64,000 bases of DNA from Acidovorax sp. NB1 (lineage in GTDB: Bacteria > Pseudomonadota > Gammaproteobacteria > Burkholderiales > Burkholderiaceae_C). The DNA lies in contig NZ_BJHU01000059.1 in NCBI RefSeq assembly GCF_005405905.1, positions 433 through 64,432 on the forward strand. The letters run 5' to 3'. Position numbers and translations under genes: made by a program. How positions within the stretch are numbered: position 1 is the first letter of the stretch; each line of letters begins with the position of its first letter. A model generated the notes under the pieces. It made no database searches. It was not told the DNA's origin and was given only the letters and a program-made list of their open reading frames with translations. This document shows positions 34,276 through 43,887 of the stretch, piece by piece.

Positions 34276-34542
34276 ATGCCCCACACCCCCGAAGACAAGC
34301 AACGCGCCATCACCCGCCTGCGCCGCATCAAAGGCCAGGCCGAGGCGCTGGAGCGCGCGGTGGAGGCGGGCAGCGACTGCGCCCCCATCCTGCAGCAGCT
34401 GGCCGCCATGCGCGGCGCAGTGCACGGGCTGATGGCCGACCTGCTCGACAGCCATGTGCGCGAGACGCTGGCAGAGAAGCCCGCCCCCTCGCAGCAGGCG
34501 ATCGACGAAACCCTGGCCTTGCTGCGGTCGTACCTCAAATAG
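34276..34542 (+). CDS. frmR: formaldehyde-responsive repressor of the FrmR/RcnR family
   Basis: 88 residues, all-helical. The formaldehyde-sensing pair of E. coli FrmR is conserved: Pro2 and Cys35 (EAGSDCAPIL), plus His60 (DSHVRE). Helix 1 carries RAITRLRRIKGQ, which contacts DNA in this family. On reaction with formaldehyde such proteins release the operator. The C-terminus ends QAIDETLALLRSYLK. Directly upstream of frmA and fghA, and preceded by a TACT-C6-T-AGTT operator, so the assignment to formaldehyde rather than nickel or copper is well supported. Confidence 0.9.
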   Translation: MPHTPEDKQRAITRLRRIKGQAEALERAVEAGSDCAPILQQLAAMRGAVHGLMADLLDSHVRETLAEKPAPSQQAIDETLALLRSYLK

Positions 34543-34546
34543 ATAG

Positions 34547-35716
<1,170 letters not shown>

Positions 35717-35729
35717 GGCCCGGAGCGCC

Positions 35730-36614
35730 ATGTCCACGCCATTTGAACTGCTCAGCGCCCACGCCTGCTTTGGCGGCGAACAGCGCTTCTACCAGCACGC
35801 CTCCACCACCATCGGCCTGCCGATGAAGTTTGCGGTGTACCTGCCGCCCCAGGCGCAGCAGGGCCCCGTGCCCGCCGTGGTCTATCTGGCGGGCCTCACC
35901 TGCACAGAAGAAACCTTCATGGTCAAGGCGGGCGCCCAGCGCCTGGCTGCCGAGCTGGGCCTGGCCCTCATCGCGCCCGACACCAGCCCGCGCGGCGCCA
36001 ATGTGCCGGGCGAGGCCGAGAGCTGGGACTTTGGCGTGGGTGCAGGCTTCTACCTCGACGCCACCCAGGCGCCCTGGCGCACCCACTGGCGCATGGAAAG
36101 CTATCTGCTGGACGAGCTGCTGCCCCTGGTGACCGCCCAGCTGCCCATTGACGGCGGCCGCCTGGGCATCACTGGCCACTCGATGGGCGGGCACGGCGCA
36201 CTCACGCTGGCGCTGCGCCACCCGGGCCGGTTCCAGTCGCTGTCGGCTTTTGCGCCCATCTGCGCCCCCACCCAGTGCCCCTGGGGCGACAAGGCCTTCA
36301 CCGGCTACCTGGGCCCAGACCGCAGCACCTGGATCGAACACGACGCCACGGTGCTCATGCAGCACCAGCCCGTCGCCCCCTACCCAGCAGGCATCCTCAT
36401 CGACCAGGGCCTGGCCGACAAATTCCTGGCCGAGCAGCTGCACCCGCACCTGTTCGAAGCCGCCTGCACCGCCATCGGCCAGCCACTCGCGCTGCGCCGC
36501 CATGCGGGCTACGACCACGGCTACTACTTTGTGCAGAGCTTCATGGCCGACCACCTGCAGCACCACGCGCGGCAGCTCGTGGCGGCACCTTCCGCAGGGG
36601 CTTCCGCACGTTAA
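35730..36614 (+). CDS. fghA: S-formylglutathione hydrolase
   Basis: 294 residues, esterase-D type alpha/beta hydrolase. The nucleophile Ser151 is in GHSMGGHGA; LSGLTCTEE-like AGLTCTEETF forms the oxyanion region, and the C-terminal DHGYYFVQSFM contains the catalytic histidine. It splits S-formylglutathione to glutathione and formate, finishing the pathway started by FrmA. Also known as frmB in the E. coli operon. The next gene starts 35 bases after the stop. Confidence 0.94.
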   Translation: MSTPFELLSAHACFGGEQRFYQHASTTIGLPMKFAVYLPPQAQQGPVPAVVYLAGLTCTEETFMVKAGAQRLAAELGLALIAPDTSPRGANVPGEAESWDFGVGAGFYLDATQAPWRTHWRMESYLLDELLPLVTAQLPIDGGRLGITGHSMGGHGALTLALRHPGRFQSLSAFAPICAPTQCPWGDKAFTGYLGPDRSTWIEHDATVLMQHQPVAPYPAGILIDQGLADKFLAEQLHPHLFEAACTAIGQPLALRRHAGYDHGYYFVQSFMADHLQHHARQLVAAPSAGASAR

Positions 36615-36649
36615 TGCGCCCTTAAGTCTGGGGCGCCACAGTGCACCCC

Positions 36650-38383
36650 ATGCCTCTGATCCTGCAGCGCCTGCTGCACCCCCACCTGGCTGCAGGCGTC
36701 GCGCCGCACGCCCCGCCCACCGCCACCCAACCCGCGCCACCCGTGCCCCTGCACCCCGCCTGGGTGGTGGTGCTGGTCAGCACCTGGCTGGCCACGGCCT
36801 GCAACGTGCCGCTGTGGCGCGAGGTGGCCCAACTGCCCGGCCAGGGCAGCCTGCGTGGCTGGGGTTTTGCGCTGGCGTTTGCGCTCATCGTGGCAGCGGG
36901 CAATGCGGCGCTGCTGAGCCTGCTGGCCTGGCGCTGGACGCTCAAACCCGCCGTGCTGGTGCTGGTGCTGATGGCCGCATTTGGCGCGTACTTCATGCTG
37001 GCCTACGGCATCGCCATCGACGCCAGCATGCTGGTCAATGTGATGCAGACCGACGTGAAGGAAGCTGGCGACCTGCTCAACCTGCGCATGCTGGGCACAG
37101 TGCTCATCCTGGCTGCGCCGCCGTTGCTGTGGCTGTACCGCCGCCCCGTGCAGCGCCTCACGGCCCTGCGCCATGTGGCGCACAACGGGCTGCTGCTGGC
37201 GGGCGCCATTGCCGTCATCGTGGTGTGCCTGCTGCTGGTGTTTCAGGACTTTGCATCGACCATGCGCAACCACACCAAGCTGCGCTACCTGATCAACCCG
37301 CTCAACAGCGTGTACGCGCTGGGCAATATCGCCTCCAAGCCCCTGCGCATGGACACCAGCAAAATCCTGCCCCTGGGGCGCGACGCCCAGCTGGGCGTGA
37401 GCTACGCCAGCCAGGCCAAGCCTCCTCTGCTGGTGCTGGTGCTGGGCGAGACAGGCCGCAGCGGCAACTTTGGCCTGAACGGCTATGAGCGCGACACCAC
37501 GCCCCGCCTGTCGGCCCGCAAGGACCTGGTGAGCGCACGCAATGCCTGGTCCTGCGGCACCAGCACCGCCGCGTCGGTACCCTGCATGTATTCGCACCTG
37601 GGCCGCACAGGCTACGAGGTCCGCTCGGCCAACTACGAAAGCCTGATCGACGTGCTGCACCACGCCGGCCTGGCCGTGCTGTGGGTGGACAACCAGGCAG
37701 GCTGCAAGGGCGTGTGCGACCGCGTTGGCGAGACCATCACCAGCACCCTGAAGGACCCCGCGCTGTGCGCTGGCGGCGAGTGCCTGGACCGCGTGATGCT
37801 CAAGGACCTGGACGCCCAGATTGCCGCCCTGCCCGCAGAGCAACGCCAGCGCGGCACCGTGGTGGTCATGCACCAGATGGGCAGCCACGGCCCCGCGTAC
37901 TACAAGCGCTCCGCCCCCGAGAACAAGAAGTTCGGCCCCGAGTGCACCTCTACCGCGCTGCAGGAATGCCAGCGCGAGCAGGTGGTCAACGCTTACGACA
38001 ACAGCATCGTCGAGACCGACCATTTCCTCGATTCAGTGCTCCAATGGCTGGGAGCGCAGGAACAACATGCCCAGACAGCTATGATTTACGTAGCAGACCA
38101 TGGCGAGTCGCTGGGGGAGAACAACATCTACCTGCACGGCCTGCCCTACTCCATTGCGCCCGACGTGCAAAAACACGTGCCCTGGATCACCTGGCTGTCA
38201 CCCGCCATGCAAGCCCGCACCCACCTCACCACGGGCTGCCTGCAGCAAGACCTGGGCGAGCGTCGCATCACGCACGACCACTACTTCCACTCGGTGCTGG
38301 GCCTGATGGATGTGAAGACCGAGGCGTACAACACCGAGCTGGACATGTTTGCCGCGTGCCGCAAGCCGGCCGCAGCAGACTGA
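36650..38383 (+). CDS. eptA: EptA-type lipid A phosphoethanolamine transferase
   Basis: 577 residues from the ATG at 36650 (an in-frame GTG lies at 36641). Five membrane helices in the first 200 residues are followed by a periplasmic sulfatase-like domain with VLVLGETGRSGNFGLNGY, holding the threonine that receives phosphoethanolamine, MYSHLGR, and the zinc site IYVADHGESLGENNIYLHG. The family modifies lipid A and lowers susceptibility to cationic peptides; mobile MCR enzymes are relatives. A leading cytosolic proline-rich stretch precedes the first helix. Nothing indicates mobility here. It follows the frm genes on the same strand, but no functional link is evident. Confidence 0.9.
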   Translation: MPLILQRLLHPHLAAGVAPHAPPTATQPAPPVPLHPAWVVVLVSTWLATACNVPLWREVAQLPGQGSLRGWGFALAFALIVAAGNAALLSLLAWRWTLKPAVLVLVLMAAFGAYFMLAYGIAIDASMLVNVMQTDVKEAGDLLNLRMLGTVLILAAPPLLWLYRRPVQRLTALRHVAHNGLLLAGAIAVIVVCLLLVFQDFASTMRNHTKLRYLINPLNSVYALGNIASKPLRMDTSKILPLGRDAQLGVSYASQAKPPLLVLVLGETGRSGNFGLNGYERDTTPRLSARKDLVSARNAWSCGTSTAASVPCMYSHLGRTGYEVRSANYESLIDVLHHAGLAVLWVDNQAGCKGVCDRVGETITSTLKDPALCAGGECLDRVMLKDLDAQIAALPAEQRQRGTVVVMHQMGSHGPAYYKRSAPENKKFGPECTSTALQECQREQVVNAYDNSIVETDHFLDSVLQWLGAQEQHAQTAMIYVADHGESLGENNIYLHGLPYSIAPDVQKHVPWITWLSPAMQARTHLTTGCLQQDLGERRITHDHYFHSVLGLMDVKTEAYNTELDMFAACRKPAAAD

Positions 38384-38432
38384 GGTGGGCCTAAAGCTGG
38401 GTACTGGGCGATGGGCGCTACGCACTGCCCGC

Positions 38433-39482
38433 TCAGCGCGCCTCGGGCAGCAACAGGATCTTGCCGATGCTGGCGCCAGACTCCATGCGCCGATGGGCCT
38501 GTGCGGCATCGGCCAGTGCAAACGTGCTGTCGATCACCGGCCGGATCACTCCGGCGGCCAAGGCCGGCAGCCACTGCCGCGCAAACCGCTGCACCATGGC
38601 CTGCTTGACCTCGGGCGGGCGGGACTTCATCACGGTGCCAAAAATCTGCAGGTGGCGATACAGCACCACATCCATGGGTAGCTCCGCACCCTGCGCACCG
38701 CCCAGCAGCCCCACCGACACCAGGCGCCCGCCGTCGGCCAGCGACCGCACGTTGCGCTGCAGGTACGGAGCCCCGATGAAGTCGATCACCACATCCACGC
38801 CCCGGCCCTGCGTGGCCTGCGCCACCACCGCCTGAAAGTCTTCGCTGCGGTAGTCGATGAACACATCAGCCCCGCAGCCCAGCACGGCGCCACGCTTGTC
38901 GCCCCCGGCCGTGGCGAACACGCGCGCTCCCGCCGCATGGGCCAGTTGCACGGCGGCTGACCCCACGCCGCCCGCTGCGGCATGGATCAGCACCGACTCG
39001 CCCGCGTGCAGGCGCGCCAGGTGGAACATCGCCTCGTGCGCCGTCACAAACACCTCGGCCACGGCGCCAGCGGCCACCAAGTCCATGCCCGCAGGCACCG
39101 GCATGGCCATGCGGTGGTCGATGCGCGACAGCTCGGCGTACGCCCCGCCGCCCACGATGCCCATCACACGGTCGCCCACGGCAAAGCCCTGCACCTCGCG
39201 CCCCATGGCGACGACGGTGCCCGCAATCTCCAGCCCCATGGTGTCGGCATCGCCAAAGTAGGCACGGCCGTAGGCCCCCTTGCGATGCAACAGGTCGGCC
39301 CGGTTGACGCCGATGGAGGCGTTGCGCACCAGCAGGTCGTGCGGGCGCACCGCGGGGACGGGGATCTCGCGCGCCACCAGCACCTCGGGGCCGCCGAAGT
39401 CATCGAACACGACAGCTTGCATGGTGCGTGGGGTGGTTGCGGGCTGTTCGGTAATGGGCGGTGCGGTCATAGGTATCGACAT
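38433..39482 (-). CDS. NAD(P)H:quinone oxidoreductase, MDR family
   Basis: 349 residues. Zinc-free medium-chain dehydrogenase of the quinone reductase (QOR/PIG3) type: VNRADLLHRKGAY near 60, VLIHAAAGGVGSAAVQLA (NADPH motif) near 165-182, and a C-terminal helix with HRRMESGASIGKILL. No zinc-ligand cysteine set is present. Predicted to reduce quinones with NADPH. AGGAG lies 8 bases before the ATG at 39482, supporting that start although similarity begins around residue 21. Divergent from a LysR gene, with an operator-like dyad between them. Confidence 0.85.
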   Translation of the reverse strand: MSIPMTAPPITEQPATTPRTMQAVVFDDFGGPEVLVAREIPVPAVRPHDLLVRNASIGVNRADLLHRKGAYGRAYFGDADTMGLEIAGTVVAMGREVQGFAVGDRVMGIVGGGAYAELSRIDHRMAMPVPAGMDLVAAGAVAEVFVTAHEAMFHLARLHAGESVLIHAAAGGVGSAAVQLAHAAGARVFATAGGDKRGAVLGCGADVFIDYRSEDFQAVVAQATQGRGVDVVIDFIGAPYLQRNVRSLADGGRLVSVGLLGGAQGAELPMDVVLYRHLQIFGTVMKSRPPEVKQAMVQRFARQWLPALAAGVIRPVIDSTFALADAAQAHRRMESGASIGKILLLPEAR

Positions 39483-39569
39483 AGGGTTTGCTCCTCAGGC
39501 ATTGACTTGAATGCCTTCAAGGATAGGGCTCCGTATGGTGCTTTAAACGCAGCAATTTCGCTCTACGGC

Positions 39570-39585
39570 GATGCAAATCTGCATC
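39570..39585. promoter_or_regulatory. dyad in the quinone reductase / LysR intergenic region
   Basis: GATGCA-AATC-TGCATC, perfect 6-bp arms with a 4-base spacer, 35 bases before the LysR start. A candidate binding site for the divergent LysR protein. Confidence 0.4.
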
Positions 39586-39619
39586 ACACTCAGCCTTCGT
39601 CTACGACCTCCATACGACC

Positions 39620-40489
39620 ATGAACTGGGACGACACACGCATTTTTCTCGCCCTGACCCGCGCGCCCTCCTTGCGCGCCGCTGCGCGCAGCCTGGGGGTG
39701 GACCAGGCCACCGTCGGGCGGCGGCTGAATGCGCTGGAGGCCGAGCTGGGCACCAAGCTCTTCCTGCGCGCCAAGGACGGCTACCTACTCACCGCTGCGG
39801 GCGAGACAGCGCTGGCCGCCGCACGCCGCATGGAAGGCGCGGCCCTGGACCTGCGCACCCGCATCGAGGGCCAGGACACCAGCCCGGGCGGCCTGGTGCG
39901 CGTTACCAGCACTGACTCCATCGCCATCGACCTGCTGATGCCCGCCATCGAGCGCCTGCAGCAGAATTGGCCCCACATCCGAGTGGACCTGGAGGTGTCT
40001 ACCCAGTTACTCAGCCTCAGCCGCCGCCAGGTGGACATCGCATTCCGCAACGTGCGGCCAGAGGCCGCCGACCTGGTGGTGCGCCGCGTGGCATCGTGGC
40101 CCGTGGGCCTGTTCGCCAGCGCGGACTATGTCGAGCGTTTTGGCGTACCCGAGCCCGATGACGAACTGCGCGGCCACCACCTGGTGGCCTACGCGCCCTA
40201 CCTGGAGCACAAAGCGTTTCTCACCATGGCGGGCTTGCCTGCGCGCCAGGCCCGGATCGCGCTGGCCGTGCGCTCCAGCCTTCTGGTGCGCAAGGGCGTG
40301 GCGGCGGGCATTGGCCTGGGTGAAATGCCGGTGTGGATGGGGGAGCGCGAAGGCCTGGTGCGCATCTGGCCCGAGCGCCGCCGGGCGACCGACTACGAGG
40401 TCTGGCAAGTCATGCACCCCGACCTGCAACGCACGGCACGGGTGCGCGCCACGGCAGAGTTTCTGTCGGAGGCATTCCAAGTCCAGTAG
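39620..40489 (+). CDS. LysR-family transcriptional regulator
   Basis: 289 residues. N-terminal winged helix (TRIFLALTRAPSLRAAARSLGVDQATVGRRLNALEAELGTKLF) and a C-terminal periplasmic-binding-like effector domain. The HTH variant with DQATVGRR and short LysR length resemble regulators that act on one divergent neighbour, here the quinone oxidoreductase gene. Effector unknown. Confidence 0.88.
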   Translation: MNWDDTRIFLALTRAPSLRAAARSLGVDQATVGRRLNALEAELGTKLFLRAKDGYLLTAAGETALAAARRMEGAALDLRTRIEGQDTSPGGLVRVTSTDSIAIDLLMPAIERLQQNWPHIRVDLEVSTQLLSLSRRQVDIAFRNVRPEAADLVVRRVASWPVGLFASADYVERFGVPEPDDELRGHHLVAYAPYLEHKAFLTMAGLPARQARIALAVRSSLLVRKGVAAGIGLGEMPVWMGEREGLVRIWPERRRATDYEVWQVMHPDLQRTARVRATAEFLSEAFQVQ

Positions 40490-40589
40490 GCGCCCCAGGC
40501 CGATGGAGCACGCCCCGCCAGGCAAGGCCGGGCCGCCGCTGATGCACCTGATGCACCATACTCTGACGCAGACCCCTTTGCGCCCCACC

Positions 40590-40877
40590 ATGCCACACAC
40601 CATTCACCACCAGGAACAGGACGCCAAAGGTGCGTTCTACATCGAGCACAACGGCCAACGCCTGGCCGAGATGACCTATAGCCGCACCAACGCCACGATG
40701 GTCATCGTGGACCACACCGAGGTGGATGCATCGTTCAGTGGCCAGGGTGTCGGACGCGCGCTGCTCGACGCACTGGTCCAATGGGCCAGGGCCACAAGCA
40801 CCAAGGTGGTCCCGCTGTGCCCGTTTGCCAAGGCGCAGTTTGACAAGGACGTGGCTGTTCGGGATGTGCTGGTTTAG
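40590..40877 (+). CDS. small GNAT-like acetyltransferase (YjdJ type)
   Basis: 95 residues. A compact GCN5-related domain: KGAFYIEHNGQRLAEMTY, then the acetyl-CoA loop FSGQGVGRALLDALVQWAR (about 50-70) and VVPLCPFAKAQFDKD near the end, characteristic of the short YjdJ/Acetyltransf_CG family. Substrate unknown. The frame extends upstream with other ATGs (for example 40503), but this length matches the family. No clear ribosome-binding site. Confidence 0.8.
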   Translation: MPHTIHHQEQDAKGAFYIEHNGQRLAEMTYSRTNATMVIVDHTEVDASFSGQGVGRALLDALVQWARATSTKVVPLCPFAKAQFDKDVAVRDVLV

Positions 40878-41084
40878 GCAGGCCCTATGAGGGGGATGCA
40901 GCAGCCTCAGCCCACCGATTGGATCCGCTCGCTGCGGCTTTTTGCTTCTTGGTATCAGAGGTCGATTGGGCAAAAATGGCAGCACCATGCGCCAGCACTC
41001 CAATCCGTCACGCGAGCCGACTCAGGTCGGTCAGCCGCCACCTGCTACTCAGATCAACGCTCAGCATCACAAGGAGTGTCGCAC

Positions 41085-41597
41085 TTGATTCGTCTCACCA
41101 TCGCCGTTGCATCCGTGGTTCTGCTCATCGGATGCGCGGGGCCCCGTTTTGATGCCGGACGGACAGAAACGGTACTTCCGCTGCACCGTGCCTGGGTTGA
41201 CGGGCGACAGGTGGAGTACATCACGACAGACATCTCGGACGGCGCCATGGCAGAGGCCGCCGGTGTGAACCACGTCCCTCGCCTGCGCGACGCCATCGCC
41301 GCGCGCCCCTCAGTGCTGGAGCGGGTGTACAAATTTCCTCAGGGCGAACAGATCAGCATCTTTCAATCTGCGCCACGTCCCGTGGGCGCGGCGAACACGG
41401 ACCGAAGCTACAGCCCGCTGTGGCGCCTCGTCCTGGTGACGAGAACGGCACCCCATCCCGGGCCCGAGCTGACATCGGAGGAGGAGCTATTGGCAGCCGA
41501 GGAAAAAGGCCTGGTCTCGCTCGAAGTCACCGATATCGTCATCAACTGCCCCATAACGCGGGCTGTCGGCGGCGGGGGCCTGGCAGGAGTGCGGTAA
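41085..41597 (+). CDS. putative lipoprotein, function unknown, TTG start
   Basis: 170 residues from the TTG at 41085. The N-terminus IRLTIAVASVVLLIGCAG is a lipoprotein signal with lipobox LIGC (Cys17). The mature part has no domain I recognise; it includes DGAMAEAAGVNHVPRLRDAI and a C-terminal LEVTDIVINCPI. The TTG is chosen because AAGGAG at 41071-41076 sits 8 bases upstream and because translation from there gives a clean signal peptide; an in-frame GTG at 41076 overlaps that site. Isolated gene between the acetyltransferase and a convergent SDR gene. Confidence 0.65.
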   Translation: MIRLTIAVASVVLLIGCAGPRFDAGRTETVLPLHRAWVDGRQVEYITTDISDGAMAEAAGVNHVPRLRDAIAARPSVLERVYKFPQGEQISIFQSAPRPVGAANTDRSYSPLWRLVLVTRTAPHPGPELTSEEELLAAEEKGLVSLEVTDIVINCPITRAVGGGGLAGVR

Positions 41598-41674
41598 GAC
41601 GGACCGCAGCTCAACCGGGTGTCAGTTCGCGGCGTTCCACGAGGGCTCATGTGAAAAGCCGCATTGCTGTGCCT

Positions 41675-42457
41675 CTAAACCGTCGGTACCGTGCCACCAT
41701 CAATCACATGCTCCGAGCCCGATATCGCGCCCGCACGCGGTGACACCAAAAACGTGATCAGGTCGGCCACCTCTTGCGGTCTGGCAGGGCGGCCCAGCGG
41801 GATGCCGCCCAGCGACTGCATGATGATCTGCTTGCCGCCTTCGTAGTCCGTGCCCGCCTGCGTGGCCACACGCTCGGCCAGGGCGACGGAGGCTTCGGTT
41901 TCGACCCAGCCGGGCGAGACGCTCAGCACGCGAACGCCTTGTGGCGTGACCTCTTTCGACAACGCCTTGCTGTAAGTGGACAGGGCCGCCTTGGCCGCAG
42001 CGTAGGCGGTGGTGGACTCGGGCAGCGGCAGCACGCGCTGGATGGAGCTGACGTGGACGATGACGCCCGCGCCCTGGGCCAGCATGGCGGGCAACAAAGC
42101 GCGGTCCAGGCGCACGGCGGGCATGAGGTTCTGGTTCAGTTCGTTGAACCACTGCGCATCGTCCAGCGCTGCAAAGCCCCCGCCGGGCGCGCTGGAGCCG
42201 CCCACCACGTTGACCAGAATGTCCACCCCGCCCCAGTGTGCAAACACGGTCTGCGCGACCTGTGCAGCGCCCTCGGCGGTTGAGACGTCGGCGGGCACGT
42301 ACAACACGCCGCCAATCGGGTGCGCTGGGGCGGAGCGCGCGGTGGCCATCACCTGCACACCAGCGTCCACCAAAGCCTGCACCACTGCAGCGCCCACGCC
42401 TTTGGTGCCGCCCGTGACGAGTGCGCGCTGGCCGCGCAGTTGAAGGTCGAAGCTCAT
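41675..42457 (-). CDS. SDR-family oxidoreductase
   Basis: 260 residues, classical short-chain dehydrogenase. Cofactor motif TGGTKGVGAAVVQAL at about 15-29, NVVGGSS near 85, catalytic Ser (VHVSSIQRV) and YAAAKAALSTYSKAL with the Tyr-x3-Lys pair. Substrate unknown. Its start overlaps the stop of the SnoaL-like gene (ATGA), so the two form an operon divergent from the LysR gene at 42901. Confidence 0.88.
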   Translation of the reverse strand: MSFDLQLRGQRALVTGGTKGVGAAVVQALVDAGVQVMATARSAPAHPIGGVLYVPADVSTAEGAAQVAQTVFAHWGGVDILVNVVGGSSAPGGGFAALDDAQWFNELNQNLMPAVRLDRALLPAMLAQGAGVIVHVSSIQRVLPLPESTTAYAAAKAALSTYSKALSKEVTPQGVRVLSVSPGWVETEASVALAERVATQAGTDYEGGKQIIMQSLGGIPLGRPARPQEVADLITFLVSPRAGAISGSEHVIDGGTVPTV

Positions 42458-42786
42458 ACGGTGATCTCCAGCGACGCAATCAGGCCGCGTTCCAAGCGAA
42501 AGCGGTAGCGCAGATCGACTGGGCTGCCGGGGAAGTTGCCCTCAACCTGGCTGGTGACGACCTGGTGGCCGTCGTCCTGCTGCAGCGCAAAGGGTTCGGT
42601 GGTGTACGTGTACTTCGTCGATGCGGCGGCCTTCCACGCCTTGATGGCGTCGGTGCCGGAATGGGTGTGCCCCTCGTCCTTGACGACGGCGTGCGCCGTG
42701 AAGCACCGGGCAACGGCTTCGGCGTTCTTTTGTCGGTCCGCTGCAAAGTAGGCGGCAATGGGTTCGGGAAGGTTCAAAGGGGTCAT
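42454..42786 (-). CDS. SnoaL-like / NTF2-fold protein
   Basis: 110 residues, a small cone-shaped NTF2-fold domain: LPEPIAAYFAADRQKNAEAVARCFTAHAVVKDEGHTHSGTDAIKAW is typical of the SnoaL-like group, which includes ketosteroid isomerase-like enzymes and uncharacterised stress proteins. Start at 42786, behind AAGGAGAT. Translationally coupled to the downstream SDR gene; the divergent LysR protein probably controls both. Confidence 0.82.
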   Translation of the reverse strand: MTPLNLPEPIAAYFAADRQKNAEAVARCFTAHAVVKDEGHTHSGTDAIKAWKAAASTKYTYTTEPFALQQDDGHQVVTSQVEGNFPGSPVDLRYRFRLERGLIASLEITV

Positions 42787-42861
42787 GGTGACGATCTCCT
42801 TGGATGGGTCAATCTGTTGGTGGAGCCGTCAGGATGCGCCCGCATCACCAATAAGTGAATG

Positions 42862-42880
42862 GCCTAGAATTTGAATAGGC
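42862..42880. promoter_or_regulatory. LysR box between the SnoaL-like gene and lysR
   Basis: GCCTA-N9-TAGGC: perfect 5-bp arms that include the classical T-N11-A of LysR sites (T at 42865, A at 42877). It lies 20 bases upstream of the LysR start and 75 from the divergent operon. Confidence 0.55.
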
Positions 42881-42900
42881 TATGTAGAAAGCAATACACA

Positions 42901-43869
42901 ATGCGCGGATCGGACTTTGCGGAGCTGAAGGCGTTTGCCGCCGTGGTTGAACGTGCAAGCTTTGCGCGTGCGGCAGAGCACTTGGGGCTGTCGCCGTCGG
43001 CGCTGAGCCAGACGATCCGCCAGCTGGAGGCCCGCCTGGGCGCGCGGCTGCTCAACCGCACCACGCGCAGCGTGGCGCCCACGGCCACGGGCGCGCAGCT
43101 GTATGCACGCATCGCGCCGCTGTTCAGGGACATGGCCGATGCAGTGGCCGAGGCCAGTGCGGCGGCGGGCCAGATGGGGGGCACGCTGCGCATCAACACG
43201 CTGGGCATGGCGGCCACACAGGTCATTGCGCCACGGCTTGGGCGGTTCCACCAGGCCCACCCGGGTGTGGTGCTGGACATCGTGGTGGACGACGGGCTGA
43301 GCGACATCGTGGCGGGCCGCTTTGATGCGGGCATTCGCGTGGGCGGGCGGCTGGAAAAAGACATGATCGCCGTGCGCCTGACGCCGGACGTGAAGATGAT
43401 TGCCGTGGCCTCGCCCGCCTACCTGGCGCAGCGCGGCACGCCCAAGGCGCCCGCCGACCTGCACGGCCACGCGTGCATCAACTGGCGGCTGCAGGTGGAT
43501 GGCCGAACCTACCGCTGGGAGTTTGAGAAAAAAGGCAAGCGGGTGGAGATTGCCGCCGAAGGACCGCTGGTAACCAACCACTCAGACATCGGCGTGGCTG
43601 CGGCACTGCAAGGGCTGGGCATCGCCTATGCGTTTGACCGGGAGCATGTGGACGAGCACATCGGCCAGGGGCGGCTGGTGCCGGTGCTGGCCGACTGGAC
43701 GGTGGCAAAGCCGGGGCTGTTTTTGTACTACTCCAACCGCCGCCATCCGTCACCGGCATTGACGGCTTTTATCAACTGCCTGCTGGACCGCGATCTGCCA
43801 GAACCCAAGCCTGGCTCGCAACGCCTTTCGGTGAAAGCGGCAGCAGCTCTGAGGGCACCACGTCGGTGA
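42901..43869 (+). CDS. LysR-family transcriptional regulator
   Basis: 322 residues from the ATG at 42901 (a TTG ten codons upstream is in frame). The HTH FAAVVERASFARAAEHLGLSPSALSQTIRQLEARLG-type N-terminus is canonical, followed by an effector domain with RVGGRLEKDMIAVRL and the conserved LGIAYAFD. It belongs to the DsdA/PA-like group that commonly controls a divergent oxidoreductase, here the SnoaL-like/SDR pair. The C-terminal 25 residues are basic and low in similarity. Confidence 0.87.
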   Translation: MRGSDFAELKAFAAVVERASFARAAEHLGLSPSALSQTIRQLEARLGARLLNRTTRSVAPTATGAQLYARIAPLFRDMADAVAEASAAAGQMGGTLRINTLGMAATQVIAPRLGRFHQAHPGVVLDIVVDDGLSDIVAGRFDAGIRVGGRLEKDMIAVRLTPDVKMIAVASPAYLAQRGTPKAPADLHGHACINWRLQVDGRTYRWEFEKKGKRVEIAAEGPLVTNHSDIGVAAALQGLGIAYAFDREHVDEHIGQGRLVPVLADWTVAKPGLFLYYSNRRHPSPALTAFINCLLDRDLPEPKPGSQRLSVKAAAALRAPRR

Positions 43870-43887
43870 TGCAGCCGCGCAGCCCCG

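Noticed and set aside
38074-38096. Similarity of AGCTATGATTTACGTAGCA within eptA to the dispersed TAGCAGCTATGATTTTTATAGCA repeat
   Set aside because: This segment encodes the conserved zinc-site strand IYVADHGE, so chance or codon convergence is more likely than insertion.
36650-38383. Mobile colistin-resistance (mcr) gene
   Set aside because: The protein is an EptA-type transferase, but it sits in ordinary chromosomal context without flanking insertion sequences and with host-like composition.
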